Positions 44,753-55,260 of a stretch of 64,000 nt of DNA are shown here, in pieces; the first letter of the stretch is position 1, and each line of letters starts with the position of its first letter. The DNA comes from an uncultured Collinsella sp. (GTDB lineage Bacteria > Actinomycetota > Coriobacteriia > Coriobacteriales > Coriobacteriaceae): NCBI GenBank assembly GCA_900551555.1, contig URWC01000001.1:4795-68794 (forward strand), in the 5' to 3' direction. A model generated the notes under the pieces. That model had not been told where the DNA came from. It was given only the letters and a program-made list of their open reading frames with translations, and ran no database searches. The position numbers and the translations under genes were made by a program.

Positions 44753-45430
44753 TCACTCAAAATCTTCTTGGCCCAAATCGGCATATAGCCTGCGTTTGCG
44801 AATGTAGCCGAGCACGGACTCGCTCGTAAGATAGCGCACGCTCATGCCGCGGGCAACTCGCTTACGAATGTTAGTCGAGCTGATCGCCAGCGCCGGAATC
44901 TGAATATAGCGCACGTCGAACGGCAGCCCCGACTCTTTGATTCGGGCACGCGCCGTATCGATATCAAAACCCGGTCGCGTCGCCGCAATAAAGGTAGCAA
45001 GCTCAGCGATTCGTTCGGCATCATGCCAGGTCACAATATCGATAATCGCGTCGGCGCCCGTAATAAAGTAGAGCTTTACCTGCGGCGGGTAAAAGTCGCG
45101 AAGGGCATGAAGCGTATCGGCCGTATAGGTTACGCCCGGGCGGTCGATCTCGAACCGGCTCGCCAAAAAGGCCGGGTTCGCGGCGGTGGCGAGGACCGTC
45201 ATGGCATAACGGTCCTCGGCAGGCGTCACCGGCTTGTCAAGCTTAAAGGCAGGAGAGCCCGCCGGCATAAAGAGCACAGCGTCCAAGTCGAGGGACTCAC
45301 GCGCCTGCTCAGCGGTCACCAGGTGCCCGTAATGGATGGGATCAAAGGTGCCACCCATAATGCCGAGCCTAAACTCCTGCCCGTCCTCTAGAGGAAGCTC
45401 GGGCAGACCGATTCCACCGCGCAGCGACAT
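44753..45430 (-). CDS. nadD: Nicotinate-nucleotide adenylyltransferase
   Basis: A 225-residue nucleotidyltransferase. GIMGGTFDPIHYGHL (about 23-37) holds the HxGH motif; the C-terminal ISSTNIRKRVARG is the ISSTxIR motif. It adenylates nicotinate mononucleotide in NAD synthesis. An N-terminal extension of about 20 residues precedes the core. It starts 3 bases after the obgE stop. Confidence 0.97.
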   Translation of the reverse strand: MSLRGGIGLPELPLEDGQEFRLGIMGGTFDPIHYGHLVTAEQARESLDLDAVLFMPAGSPAFKLDKPVTPAEDRYAMTVLATAANPAFLASRFEIDRPGVTYTADTLHALRDFYPPQVKLYFITGADAIIDIVTWHDAERIAELATFIAATRPGFDIDTARARIKESGLPFDVRYIQIPALAISSTNIRKRVARGMSVRYLTSESVLGYIRKRRLYADLGQEDFE

Positions 45431-45433
45431 GGC

Positions 45434-46912
<1,479 letters not shown>

Positions 46913-46916
46913 CTAC

Positions 46917-46960
46917 AAAAAAGAGGGAGACCCTTGAATCCTAAAACTCAAGTGCCTCCC
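46917..46960 (-). terminator. Intrinsic terminator between rpmA and obgE
   Basis: Interrupted stem with outer arms 46925-46929 and 46956-46960, followed on the minus strand by TCTTTTTT. It lies 26 bases after rpmA, so it may limit read-through from the ribosomal protein genes into obgE. Confidence 0.7.
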
Positions 46961-46985
46961 ACATATGTGCTCTATGAAGGGTGAA

Positions 46986-47243
46986 TTACGCGTTCGCGAG
47001 CGGGCGTACGCTGACCCTGTGCTTGATACCCTTGTGGAACTCAACGGTACCGTCGACCAGCGCGAACAGCGTGTCGTCCTTACCACGGCCAACGTTCTCA
47101 CCCGGATGGATGTGCGTGCCGTGCTGACGGACGAGAATCGTGCCCGTGGTTACCGTCTGGCCGGCATAGCGCTTCGTGCCAAGGCGCTGACCGCGGGAGT
47201 CACGGCCATTACGGGAGGAACCGAGTCCTTTTTTGTGTGCCAT
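46986..47243 (-). CDS. rpmA: Large ribosomal subunit protein bL27
   Basis: An 85-residue bL27. It starts directly with [16 protein letters not shown], so it lacks the cleavable N-terminal extension that Firmicutes remove with the Prp protease. [15 protein letters not shown] and [12 protein letters not shown] are typical. The N-terminus reaches the peptidyl transferase centre. Confidence 0.97.
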   Translation of the reverse strand: MAHKKGLGSSRNGRDSRGQRLGTKRYAGQTVTTGTILVRQHGTHIHPGENVGRGKDDTLFALVDGTVEFHKGIKHRVSVRPLANA

Positions 47244-47276
47244 TGTGTATACCTACTCTTTCGTTACGAGTGTAAT

Positions 47277-47651
47277 CTACTCGGCGACGGGAGCCTCGGC
47301 AACAGCCTCGGCCTCTGCCTTGACAGCCTTCTTGGCGCGGGACGTAGCCTGGACCTTCACGATCTTCAGCTTGGTGAGCTGCTGACGGTGACCCTTCAGA
47401 CGACGATAGCGCTTGCGCTTGTGGAACTTGAAGACCAGCTGCTTCTCGCCCTTGAACTGCTCAACGATCTGAGCGGTAACCTTGGCCTTGGCCAGCTTGT
47501 CGGGATCGGTGACGATCTTCTTACCATCGTTGAGGAAGATAACCGGCAGGGTGACCTTGTCGCCCTCATTGCCCTCGATCTTCTCGACGGTGATGACATC
47601 GTCGGTGGCGACCTTGTACTGCTTGCCGCCCGTGTTAACGATTGCGTACAT
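47277..47651 (-). CDS. rplU: Large ribosomal subunit protein bL21
   Basis: A 124-residue bL21 with MYAIVNTGGKQYKV at the start and FKFHKRKRYRRLKGHRQQ, which contacts 23S rRNA. About 20 extra residues at the C-terminus are Ala/Glu/Lys-rich, beyond the usual length of 103. ATG 47651 is chosen from the conserved start. First gene of the rplU-rpmA unit with its own strong promoter. Confidence 0.97.
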   Translation of the reverse strand: MYAIVNTGGKQYKVATDDVITVEKIEGNEGDKVTLPVIFLNDGKKIVTDPDKLAKAKVTAQIVEQFKGEKQLVFKFHKRKRYRRLKGHRQQLTKLKIVKVQATSRAKKAVKAEAEAVAEAPVAE

Positions 47652-47693
47652 GTTTACTTGCCCTTCATGCATCAGTTAGTGCAACAGCCGAAT

Positions 47694-47722
47694 ATAGTAG
47701 CAGGCGAAAATACCCCCGTCAA
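47694..47722 (-). promoter_or_regulatory. Promoter of rplU-rpmA
   Basis: Minus strand TTGACG (47722-47717), 17-base spacer, TACTAT (47699-47694), with TG one base before it (extended -10). The -35 box overlaps the last codons of the upstream gene. Confidence 0.8.
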
Positions 47723-48531
47723 CGAGTATGTGGAGCAAATCCACAAGTTCGCACAGGTATGGGGCTGACGAGTCGGCCCTCGTCGTCCTCGCATGCTTGA
47801 TTCTGACGCTCGACATCGTAGGAGCAGATGGTCACGAGGTCTTGCATACCGGTGGAAACAATAGGTGCATCCACGCCCGGGGTCAAGCCCTGCAACAAAA
47901 CATCAGCAGCGGAAAGCAAAATTTCCGGACGCATGGAGCCCTCGTTGTCGGCATGGGTGTCGAGCATGAGCACCAAATGGTCCGGGCGCTCCCCCGCCGT
48001 GAGCTCATAGCCCACGAGCGTGTGATCCAAATCCAAGCGCTTGCTCTTTTTGCCGCGCGCGTAGTCGATGCCGTGGCCCGCGCGCAGCGTGTCGATCGCA
48101 CGACGCACCTCGTCGGCGCTTACGGGCGCCTCGGGATCCAAGTGCAGGTCGATGCGATACGACAGGCGCGTGAGCTGCGCCGTCAACGCCGGCGTGCGCA
48201 CGTCGATGTACGCCGCCTCGATGGGCGCCAGATCGGCCGGAGACGCCGCAGCCAGGCGCCCAAACGCCTCGTCGAGCGCCACGAACTCGGTCATAAACAG
48301 GTCATACCACTCGCAGGTCGACGACGTACCCACCGGCAGCGCCGAAGAGAAGCCCACGCGCATGTGCGGAGAGAAGCCCTGCGTGACGGCATAGGGAAGT
48401 CCCGCACGGCGCACGATGCGCTCAATGGTATGGATCACTTCGAGATGGCCCAGGTACTTAAGGCGATCGCGCTTGCCATAGCGAACACGAAGTCTAAAGA
48501 GCGAGGGGTTGTCGGTCAGGCGCTCACTCAT
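47719..48531 (-). CDS. TIGR03936/DUF2344 radical-SAM-associated protein
   Basis: A 270-residue protein of the DUF2344 family. The N-terminus FRLRVRYGKRDRLKYLGHLE and PYAVTQGFSPHMRVGFSSALPVG (as split motifs) are diagnostic. It always accompanies a TIGR03960-type radical SAM protein, encoded just upstream with a 4-base ATGA overlap; in some bacteria the two are fused. The molecular role is unknown; linkage to rplU suggests RNA or ribosome work. Confidence 0.9.
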   Translation of the reverse strand: MSERLTDNPSLFRLRVRYGKRDRLKYLGHLEVIHTIERIVRRAGLPYAVTQGFSPHMRVGFSSALPVGTSSTCEWYDLFMTEFVALDEAFGRLAAASPADLAPIEAAYIDVRTPALTAQLTRLSYRIDLHLDPEAPVSADEVRRAIDTLRAGHGIDYARGKKSKRLDLDHTLVGYELTAGERPDHLVLMLDTHADNEGSMRPEILLSAADVLLQGLTPGVDAPIVSTGMQDLVTICSYDVERQNQACEDDEGRLVSPIPVRTCGFAPHTR

Positions 48532-50405
48532 GCGCGATCACCCATCAATACATTCTTGGCGTGGAGCGTGGGGCAGATCCCGCAGCCGGTGCACGACGTG
48601 CGGGTGCAGTCGGGAGTCGTGACGCCCTCGAGCGAGCGACGGTACTCGCGCTCGAGGAAGCCGCGCGTACAGCCAGGGCTCACATGCTCCCACGGCAGGC
48701 GCCAATCCAACTCGTAGGGCAGGTGCACGAGCTCATTGAGGTCGATGCCGTTTTTGGCAGCAGCTTCCTTCCAGTTATCGAGCGAGAAATGCTCTACCCA
48801 GGCGTCAAAGCGAGAGCCCGAGCGCCAAGCGTCGATGATGACGGGCGTCATGTCACGACCGGCGCGGGACAACGCAGCCTCGATGAGCGAGGTCTCGGCA
48901 TCGTGGTAATGAACGCGGACGGCACGGTTGCGAACGCTCGTGATGAGCAGCTTCTGGCGACGCTTGACGTCGTCGTAGTCGAGCTGCGGGCACCACTGGA
49001 ACGGCGTGGCAGCCTTAGGGATAAAGACCGAAACCGAGATCGACACCGAGATCGAGCCGCGACGAGCCTTGGGCACCACGGAACGACCGAGCTCCAGCAC
49101 GTGATCGGCCAGATTGGCGATGGCCACGATGTCCTCGTCGCGCTCGCCGGGAAGGCCCATCATAAAGTAGAGCTTCATGCGGTTCCAGCCGGCCTCGAAG
49201 GCCGCCTTGGCCGCACGGTCCAGGTCCTCCTCGGTCACGTTCTTGTTAATGATGTCGCGCATGCGCTGGCTGCCGGCCTCGGGCGCGAACGTCAGGCCGC
49301 CCTTCTTTTCGCCGGCGACCGACTCGGCCATATCCACGCCAAACGAATCCAGGCGCTGCGACGGAATAGACACGCGAATACCCGTATCCTCCAGGCGACG
49401 GTTGAGCCTGCCGAGCACGTCGCGAATGCAGGAGTGGTCGGTCGTGGAGAGCGAGGTCAGCGACACCTCGTCATAGCCGGTCTTTTCCAGACCCTGAATC
49501 ACCGACGAGACGATCTGGTCGGCCGAGCGCTCGCGCACCGGGCGATACGTCATGCCGGCCTGGCAAAAACGACAGCCGCGGGCGCAGCCGCGCAGGATCT
49601 CGATAGACAGGCGGTCGTGGACCAGCTGCGCATAGGGCACGCACGACTGCGACAGCGGATTCGTGGCGCCGAAATCCTCGACGACGCGCTTGTAGACCAC
49701 GGTCGGCGCATCCTTGCCCTCACGCGGCACGGTGTAGCCATGCGGCGAGCAGGGCTCGTCGTGACGAACCTCATAGAGCGACGGCACGTAGTTGCCGGCA
49801 ATGGATGCAAGCTGCTCGACAATCTGCGCGCGCGGGACCCCTTCGTCACGCAGGCGGCGATGCAGCTGGCAGGTCTCGAGCAGCGATTCCTCGCCCTCAC
49901 CGATGAGGATGGCATCGAAGAAGGCCGCGTACGGCTCGGGGTTGTACACCGAGGGGCCGCCGGCGATGATGATGGGGTCGTCTTCGCCTCGGTCGGCCGC
50001 CAACAGTGGAATGCCAGCGAGGTCGAGTGCCTCGAGGAAGTTCGTCACCGCCATCTCGTGCGGCACATGCAGACCGACGATATCAAACGAAGCGACCGGC
50101 GCTGCACCCTCGAGCGAGAGCAGCGGAATACCCGCCTCGCGCATGGCGTCACCCATATCGGGCCACGGCACATAGCCGCGCTCGCAGGAGATGCCCTCGG
50201 CCTGGTTAAGGATGTTGTAGAGGATGGCGATGCCCTGGTTGGGCAGACCGACCTCGTACACATCCGGATAGATCAGGCAGCAACGGTAGTCGGCATCGGC
50301 CTTGGAAAGCGTGCCCCACTCGTGATCGATATAGCGGCTCGGCTTCTCGACCTTGGCGAGCAACGGCTCAATTAAATGAAAACAGTCTTGGTATGCAACG
50401 CGCAA
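48528..50405 (-). CDS. TIGR03960 family B12-binding-type radical SAM protein
   Basis: A 625-residue protein. A B12-binding-like Rossmann domain spans about 40-180 (DIVGLHVPHEMAVTNF). The radical SAM cysteines lie at about 274, 278 and 281 in RGCARGCRFCQAG. The C-terminus carries a further cysteine cluster, CTRTSCTGCGICP, which could bind a second iron-sulfur cluster. The substrate is unknown. The TTG start has AGGGG 8 bases upstream. Coupled to the DUF2344 gene. Confidence 0.9.
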   Translation of the reverse strand: MRVAYQDCFHLIEPLLAKVEKPSRYIDHEWGTLSKADADYRCCLIYPDVYEVGLPNQGIAILYNILNQAEGISCERGYVPWPDMGDAMREAGIPLLSLEGAAPVASFDIVGLHVPHEMAVTNFLEALDLAGIPLLAADRGEDDPIIIAGGPSVYNPEPYAAFFDAILIGEGEESLLETCQLHRRLRDEGVPRAQIVEQLASIAGNYVPSLYEVRHDEPCSPHGYTVPREGKDAPTVVYKRVVEDFGATNPLSQSCVPYAQLVHDRLSIEILRGCARGCRFCQAGMTYRPVRERSADQIVSSVIQGLEKTGYDEVSLTSLSTTDHSCIRDVLGRLNRRLEDTGIRVSIPSQRLDSFGVDMAESVAGEKKGGLTFAPEAGSQRMRDIINKNVTEEDLDRAAKAAFEAGWNRMKLYFMMGLPGERDEDIVAIANLADHVLELGRSVVPKARRGSISVSISVSVFIPKAATPFQWCPQLDYDDVKRRQKLLITSVRNRAVRVHYHDAETSLIEAALSRAGRDMTPVIIDAWRSGSRFDAWVEHFSLDNWKEAAAKNGIDLNELVHLPYELDWRLPWEHVSPGCTRGFLEREYRRSLEGVTTPDCTRTSCTGCGICPTLHAKNVLMGDRA

Positions 50406-50415
50406 CGGAAAACCC

Positions 50416-51345
50416 CTAAGCAGCGAGATCGGATGCGTCTTGGTAGGACGCCATAGGACGGGTAGCGCCCGCGACCGTGGTCACCAGATCGCGAACGCGG
50501 GAGAACGTGGCAGTGACCGCCTCGTTGGCACGGCTGTAGTCGACATCGCGCTCGTAGAGCGAAACGAGTGCACGGCCCATGCCGTAGGTGCCCGCGGCAG
50601 CAGTGAGCGCCTTGACGGCAAACCCAATATGCGGCGTCTGCTTGACGAGCGCGCGGGTGACCGCGCGGATCACAAGACCGCCGGCAAGCACGCCCGCGAC
50701 CTCATAACCGCGCTCGGGCTTAATACCGCGTCCAAAGATTGCCGCGAGCTCAAAGAGCATGCCCACCTGCGCCAGCGCCATAACGGGATAATCGGCCCCC
50801 GGCAAAAACACCAGCGCGCCCGTCGCCATATTGGTAAGCGCGCACGAGGTGATGATGCGGTTAGCGGCCGCAATACGCATAAAGGCGAAGTTCGCCGCAA
50901 ATGCCGTCTCCTTGTCCGTGCGATCGAGAATCCAGCGGGCAAGCGTCTCGAGCAGATACGTCTTATCGGTAGCCGCCACCGCGCCGAGCATGGGCGTGGA
51001 CTCCTGGATAAAAGGCACCTCGACAGCGGACTCGGCCAGCACGCACACGGGGGCGCCGGCAATCACGAGTTCCTGCACGGCGCTCTCAAGACGGTCGGAT
51101 CCGCACGAAAGCACCAGCACCACATCGGTATCGGTCTTTGGAGCAATTCGCTCCTCCCCCAGACGCTCGACGCGCACAATGCCCGAGGTCGTCTGCGGCA
51201 CAAAGGCGTCACGCACCGTCTCGGCCAGAAAGCGCGAGGCGGACGAATCCAGATAGACCGAGACGCGCACCGGCGTATCGGAATCCTTCTTAACGGACGC
51301 GCCCATCTTAAAAGCGCGGGTCAGCTTATCTACGGGAATTTTCAT
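50416..51345 (-). CDS. DUF697 (YcjF-like) domain protein of unknown function
   Basis: A 309-residue protein. The first 140 residues are soluble, with a beta strand VVLVLSCGS and no P-loop. Residues about 150-265 resemble DUF697: LPGADYPVMALAQVGM, AAIFGRGIKPERGYE, then two hydrophobic helices and GTYGMGRALVSLYE. DUF697 often follows GTPase domains or forms membrane-associated proteins; no such GTPase is present here. It sits 18 bases after rodA, so it may belong to the cell-elongation operon. GGAGGGG precedes the ATG. Confidence 0.7.
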   Translation of the reverse strand: MKIPVDKLTRAFKMGASVKKDSDTPVRVSVYLDSSASRFLAETVRDAFVPQTTSGIVRVERLGEERIAPKTDTDVVLVLSCGSDRLESAVQELVIAGAPVCVLAESAVEVPFIQESTPMLGAVAATDKTYLLETLARWILDRTDKETAFAANFAFMRIAAANRIITSCALTNMATGALVFLPGADYPVMALAQVGMLFELAAIFGRGIKPERGYEVAGVLAGGLVIRAVTRALVKQTPHIGFAVKALTAAAGTYGMGRALVSLYERDVDYSRANEAVTATFSRVRDLVTTVAGATRPMASYQDASDLAA

Positions 51346-51363
51346 GGCAAACCCCTCCAGCGG

Positions 51364-52590
51364 TTACGCGGCGCCCGAACGATGCCGCCATATGGATTGT
51401 ACGATACCCACCGTCAGCAGCTGAATCATCATCGAAGACGAACCGAAGCTAATAAACGGTAGCGGAATACCGGTAATCGGCATCATGCCGATGCACATGC
51501 CGATGTTTTCGAAAGTCTGGAACGCCCACATGCCAACGATGCCCACACACGAAAGACGCAAAAACAGCGACTCGCACTTAAAGGCGACGCGAATCGTCGA
51601 AAAGATCAGCAGCACGTAGAGGCACAGGAGCAAAAAGGAACCGCAAAAGCCAAAGGTCTCGGACAGGAAGGCGAAGACGAAGTCGGTGTGGAACTCAGGC
51701 AGAAAGCCGCCGGCCGACTGCGTCGCATGCCCCAGGCCCTTACCAAAGAAGCCGCCCGAGCCAACGGCGATAAGCGACTGCTGCAGGTTGTAGGCATCGT
51801 CCGAATCGGCATTATCGGGGTCGATAAAGACCGTCAGACGGTTCATCTGATACTGCTTGATGAGCACATCGTGGCCGAGCAACGAATCAAAGACCGAATC
51901 AAGCGCCAGGACGAGGGCCACCAGGCCCACGAGCAGGGCCAGGGTCGACAGCACCCATTCGCGGCGTGCACCGCTCATGCAGATGACGATGGCGCCCGAA
52001 ACCAGCACGACCAGGCCCGAGCCCAGGTCACCCATGGCAACGACGGCCAAAAACGGAATGGACAGCATGCCGCAGAGCTTGACGTAGTCGCGAACGGTAT
52101 CGATGCGACCGTTATACTGCGAACCAAGCGTAGCAATAAAGAAGATGGTGATGAGCTTGGCAAGCTCAACCGGCTGGAACGTCAAGCCGATACCGGGAAT
52201 CTTGATCCAGCCCGTCATGCCCAGACCGCCCGTATAGGACAGACCCGGAATCTTGGGCGAGAAGATCACGATCAGGTCGATGACGAGCAACGCCGTCGAG
52301 AAATTGGAAATACCGCGCAGGTCGGTACGCCAGACCAGCACCGCCAGCACCGCCCCGATGCCAATTCCCAGAAGATGGCGTGAAAACGATGCATCGGCCT
52401 TAAACTGCGAAGCCGACCAGATAATGATGGCACCGTAGGCGACGAGCGCCACAGTAGCCACGAGCACACCGATATGCACCTTTTGGCGAAACGTGCCGCG
52501 CGAGGCCGAAAGTTGCTTGTTGACGCGGTCCAGGCTGCTGCGAGAGCCGGTCTTGGTTGAACGGAACAGATCCGCCGGAGAAAAATCCAT
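51364..52590 (-). CDS. rodA: Rod-shape SEDS glycosyltransferase RodA
   Basis: A 408-residue SEDS-family peptidoglycan polymerase with about ten membrane helices after a 40-residue cytoplasmic tail. Motifs: FQPVELAKL, VAMGDLGSGLV (catalytic-aspartate region), GSGGFFGKGLG, and the family end GIPLPFISFGSSSM. It works with the class B PBP encoded just upstream. RodA is chosen over FtsW because of the mre-mrdA context. Confidence 0.95.
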   Translation of the reverse strand: MDFSPADLFRSTKTGSRSSLDRVNKQLSASRGTFRQKVHIGVLVATVALVAYGAIIIWSASQFKADASFSRHLLGIGIGAVLAVLVWRTDLRGISNFSTALLVIDLIVIFSPKIPGLSYTGGLGMTGWIKIPGIGLTFQPVELAKLITIFFIATLGSQYNGRIDTVRDYVKLCGMLSIPFLAVVAMGDLGSGLVVLVSGAIVICMSGARREWVLSTLALLVGLVALVLALDSVFDSLLGHDVLIKQYQMNRLTVFIDPDNADSDDAYNLQQSLIAVGSGGFFGKGLGHATQSAGGFLPEFHTDFVFAFLSETFGFCGSFLLLCLYVLLIFSTIRVAFKCESLFLRLSCVGIVGMWAFQTFENIGMCIGMMPITGIPLPFISFGSSSMMIQLLTVGIVQSIWRHRSGAA

Positions 52591-52599
52591 CGCAACCTC

Positions 52600-54669
52600 C
52601 TATCGAACCGAAGAATCGCCCGAGGCCGAAGAGGTATCGGGCTCGTCATAAATCACGCCGAGCACGTCGCGCACGACATGCATCGCGGTATCTGAGCCAC
52701 CGCCGCCCTGCTCCAGGACGGTAGCGATGACATACTTGGGATCATCGGCCGGTGCATAGGCGCAGAACCACGCGTATTCGTCCTCGCCACTTTTCTCGCC
52801 CGTGCCCGACTTGCCGTATACCTGCGGCGTCAGGGTGCCAAAGTGCGCCGCCAGGGACGTCGATGCCGTGTAAATCACGTCGTGCATGCCGTTGCGAACA
52901 AGAGCCAAATCCGAATCGCTGTTGATCTTGGCCTCCAGGCGCTTCTTCTTGCCCTTGCCATTGTACTTATAGGCATCGCCGTCGCCATCGCGCGACACGG
53001 CAGACAAAAATACGTGAGGCACGTACTGTTTGCCGCCGTTGGCAAGACCCATATAGGCGCACGCCATCTGCAGGGGCGTCACCAGGATGTCACCCTGACC
53101 GATGGCAATGTTGGTCATATCGCCGGCATTCCACTTGCGGTCCTCGGCAGATGCGTCGGTGAAGTACGACTCTTTCCACTCGGCATCGGGAATACGGCCC
53201 GCGCCCTCACTCGGCAGATCGATACCGCAGGTCTTGCCTAGACCCCAGCGACGAAAGACCTCCTGCAGGCCCTCGGGATGTTGCTCGTCATAAAAGAACG
53301 CCTTGCCCATGTCGTAGAAGACGGGGTCGCACGAGTTGGCGATACCCGACTGCAGCGTCATGGTGCCGTGGCCAGACGTCAGCCAGCAGCGCTTGCCCCA
53401 AGCCTTGCCCAGGCCCGTCCAATAGCCCGTGCAGTTGGTTGTCTGCGTTGAAGTGTAGGTTCCAAACTCAAGACCGGCCAGCGCCGAGAGCGGCTTGATG
53501 GTCGAGGCCGACATGTACTGTCCGCTAATGGCGCGGTTGAGCAGCGGGTGCGAACCCTTGTCATCATTGAGCTCGGTCCACACGTCATTTGAGACGCCGC
53601 CGATAAAGACGGACGGATCGAACTTGGGCTCGCTCGCCATGCCCAGGATCTCGCCATTGTTGGGATCGAGACACACCACGGCGCCGTTACCGGCATTGCT
53701 GTAGCCAGTGGTCTTGGCAAGCTCGATAGCGCTCGCCAGTGCCGCCTCACAGGCCTGTTGGATCTTAAGGTCGAGCGTGAGCTTAATGTCAGAGCCGGCC
53801 TTTGCGGGTACGGCGCCGGCCTGACCGGTCACATTGCCCGAGGCATCGACCTTGACGGTCTGCTCGCCACGAATACCCTGCAGCAGGTTTTCGTAGTAGC
53901 TCTCAACACCCGCCTGGCCCACGATATCGCCCGACTGGTACGTAATCTTGCCAGCAGAAGCATTATCATCGCCAGAGGTTTTCTTATTCTGGGCCTCGAG
54001 CTGCTCGGAGGTAATGGTGCCGGTATAGCCCAAGATATGGCATGCCGTCTCACCGTATGGATACTGGCGCTCGGTACGCTCGGCAATCTTGACGCCCGGG
54101 AACTCGCCGGCGTGTTCCTTGATATAGGCAACCGTGGAGCGACGGACGTCCGTCGCGATGGTATGCAGGCTCTGAGCGCCCTCTGTATTGTCCTGAATAT
54201 TGCGAAGGACCGCCACATAAGGCATTCCAAGCACGTTGGCAAGATGGCGAACCAGAACCTCATCCTCGGCAAGGTCGCGGTAGGCCACGACAGCAAGTGA
54301 GGGACGGTTCTGGACAAGCGCCACGCCATTGCGGTCGAGGATGCGGCCGCGTACAGCGGGAGTGGTAACGGTGCGAGTCTGATTGCTATTAGCCTGCTTC
54401 TCGTAATAGTCCGACGAGACCATCTGCATGCCCCACAGCTTGACGGCGAGCGCCGCAAACATCGCGCCCACACCCGTGGTGAGGATGGAAAAGCGGCCCT
54501 TAAAGGCGGTCGCCGCGGTATTGCCCTCGCCCTCGGTGGCGCGTGGGGCCGTTCCATGCTGCGTATCGTAGGTAAAACGGGAATCGCCACGACGCATGAT
54601 GACCAGCGCGACCACGATGGCCACAACCAGCACGATACCAGCGATAATAACCGTCAACTGGGAAGACAT
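52600..54669 (-). CDS. mrdA: Penicillin-binding protein 2 (elongation transpeptidase)
   Basis: A 689-residue class B PBP. Two hydrophobic segments lie near the N-terminus (about 5-26 and 62-80); the usual form has one. The dimerisation domain has RGRILDRNGVALVQNRP. Transpeptidase motifs are SASTIKPL (SxxK, serine nucleophile), ANSCD (SxN-like), and KSGTGEKSG (KSG). It crosslinks peptidoglycan with RodA. GGGAGG precedes the ATG. The extra leading helix is unusual. Confidence 0.95.
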   Translation of the reverse strand: MSSQLTVIIAGIVLVVAIVVALVIMRRGDSRFTYDTQHGTAPRATEGEGNTAATAFKGRFSILTTGVGAMFAALAVKLWGMQMVSSDYYEKQANSNQTRTVTTPAVRGRILDRNGVALVQNRPSLAVVAYRDLAEDEVLVRHLANVLGMPYVAVLRNIQDNTEGAQSLHTIATDVRRSTVAYIKEHAGEFPGVKIAERTERQYPYGETACHILGYTGTITSEQLEAQNKKTSGDDNASAGKITYQSGDIVGQAGVESYYENLLQGIRGEQTVKVDASGNVTGQAGAVPAKAGSDIKLTLDLKIQQACEAALASAIELAKTTGYSNAGNGAVVCLDPNNGEILGMASEPKFDPSVFIGGVSNDVWTELNDDKGSHPLLNRAISGQYMSASTIKPLSALAGLEFGTYTSTQTTNCTGYWTGLGKAWGKRCWLTSGHGTMTLQSGIANSCDPVFYDMGKAFFYDEQHPEGLQEVFRRWGLGKTCGIDLPSEGAGRIPDAEWKESYFTDASAEDRKWNAGDMTNIAIGQGDILVTPLQMACAYMGLANGGKQYVPHVFLSAVSRDGDGDAYKYNGKGKKKRLEAKINSDSDLALVRNGMHDVIYTASTSLAAHFGTLTPQVYGKSGTGEKSGEDEYAWFCAYAPADDPKYVIATVLEQGGGGSDTAMHVVRDVLGVIYDEPDTSSASGDSSVR

Positions 54670-54682
54670 CTACGGGCCTCCC

Positions 54683-55249
54683 CTATTTGAGCTTGCGGGT
54701 CTTGGGCTTAAAGCGCATACCCGTCTGGCGTCCGCCACGTGCGGAGAATCCATAGCCGGACTGCGGCACGACGCCGGACATCAAAAACGGAATGGCAACC
54801 AGACCCGTCAGGATCGAGGACGGCAGCGCATGGCCGAAGATCGCCACGACAAAGCTCGTCTCCAAACCCATAAACAGCAAGATGATGCTGTAAATCACAT
54901 TAATGACGAGCGCAAAGGCGCCCACAGTGACGCCGCGCGCACTCGGGGTACCGCCCGTCTGACCGACGGCGCTGTGCACCAGGGCAAAAGAGCCCACGGT
55001 CAGCAGGAGCGACATAACGCCCACCGGCACGGCAGCGGACAGGTCATAGAACAAGCCGCTGCAAAAACCGCACACGACGGCACGGGTCGGGTCGCCCGAG
55101 AACACGCTTAGGCACACCAGGATAATCATGAAGTTGACGCGACCGCCCGCAATGGAGATCTGCGGTGCCAGGCCTGCCTGCAGCAGCACGCACACGATGG
55201 CGGCGATTACAAACGTGCGGGAGCTCATCCCCTGCTCGTGTAGATCCAT
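54683..55249 (-). CDS. mreD: Rod shape-determining protein MreD
   Basis: A 188-residue membrane protein with about five to six helices, fitting MreD in length, context (mreC before, mrdA after) and residues such as FCSGLFYDLSAAVPVG (conserved G-x-x-x-D). ATG 55249 is placed 7 bases from GGGGG; another ATG two codons upstream is too close to it. The last 30 residues are basic. Confidence 0.92.
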   Translation of the reverse strand: MDLHEQGMSSRTFVIAAIVCVLLQAGLAPQISIAGGRVNFMIILVCLSVFSGDPTRAVVCGFCSGLFYDLSAAVPVGVMSLLLTVGSFALVHSAVGQTGGTPSARGVTVGAFALVINVIYSIILLFMGLETSFVVAIFGHALPSSILTGLVAIPFLMSGVVPQSGYGFSARGGRQTGMRFKPKTRKLK

Positions 55250-55260
55250 GGACATGCCCC

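Noticed and set aside
48561..50375. Plus-strand open frame of about 600 codons opposite the radical SAM gene
   Set aside because: Antisense shadow of a gene with clear radical SAM cysteines; composition is Arg/His/Gly-rich with no recognisable domain.
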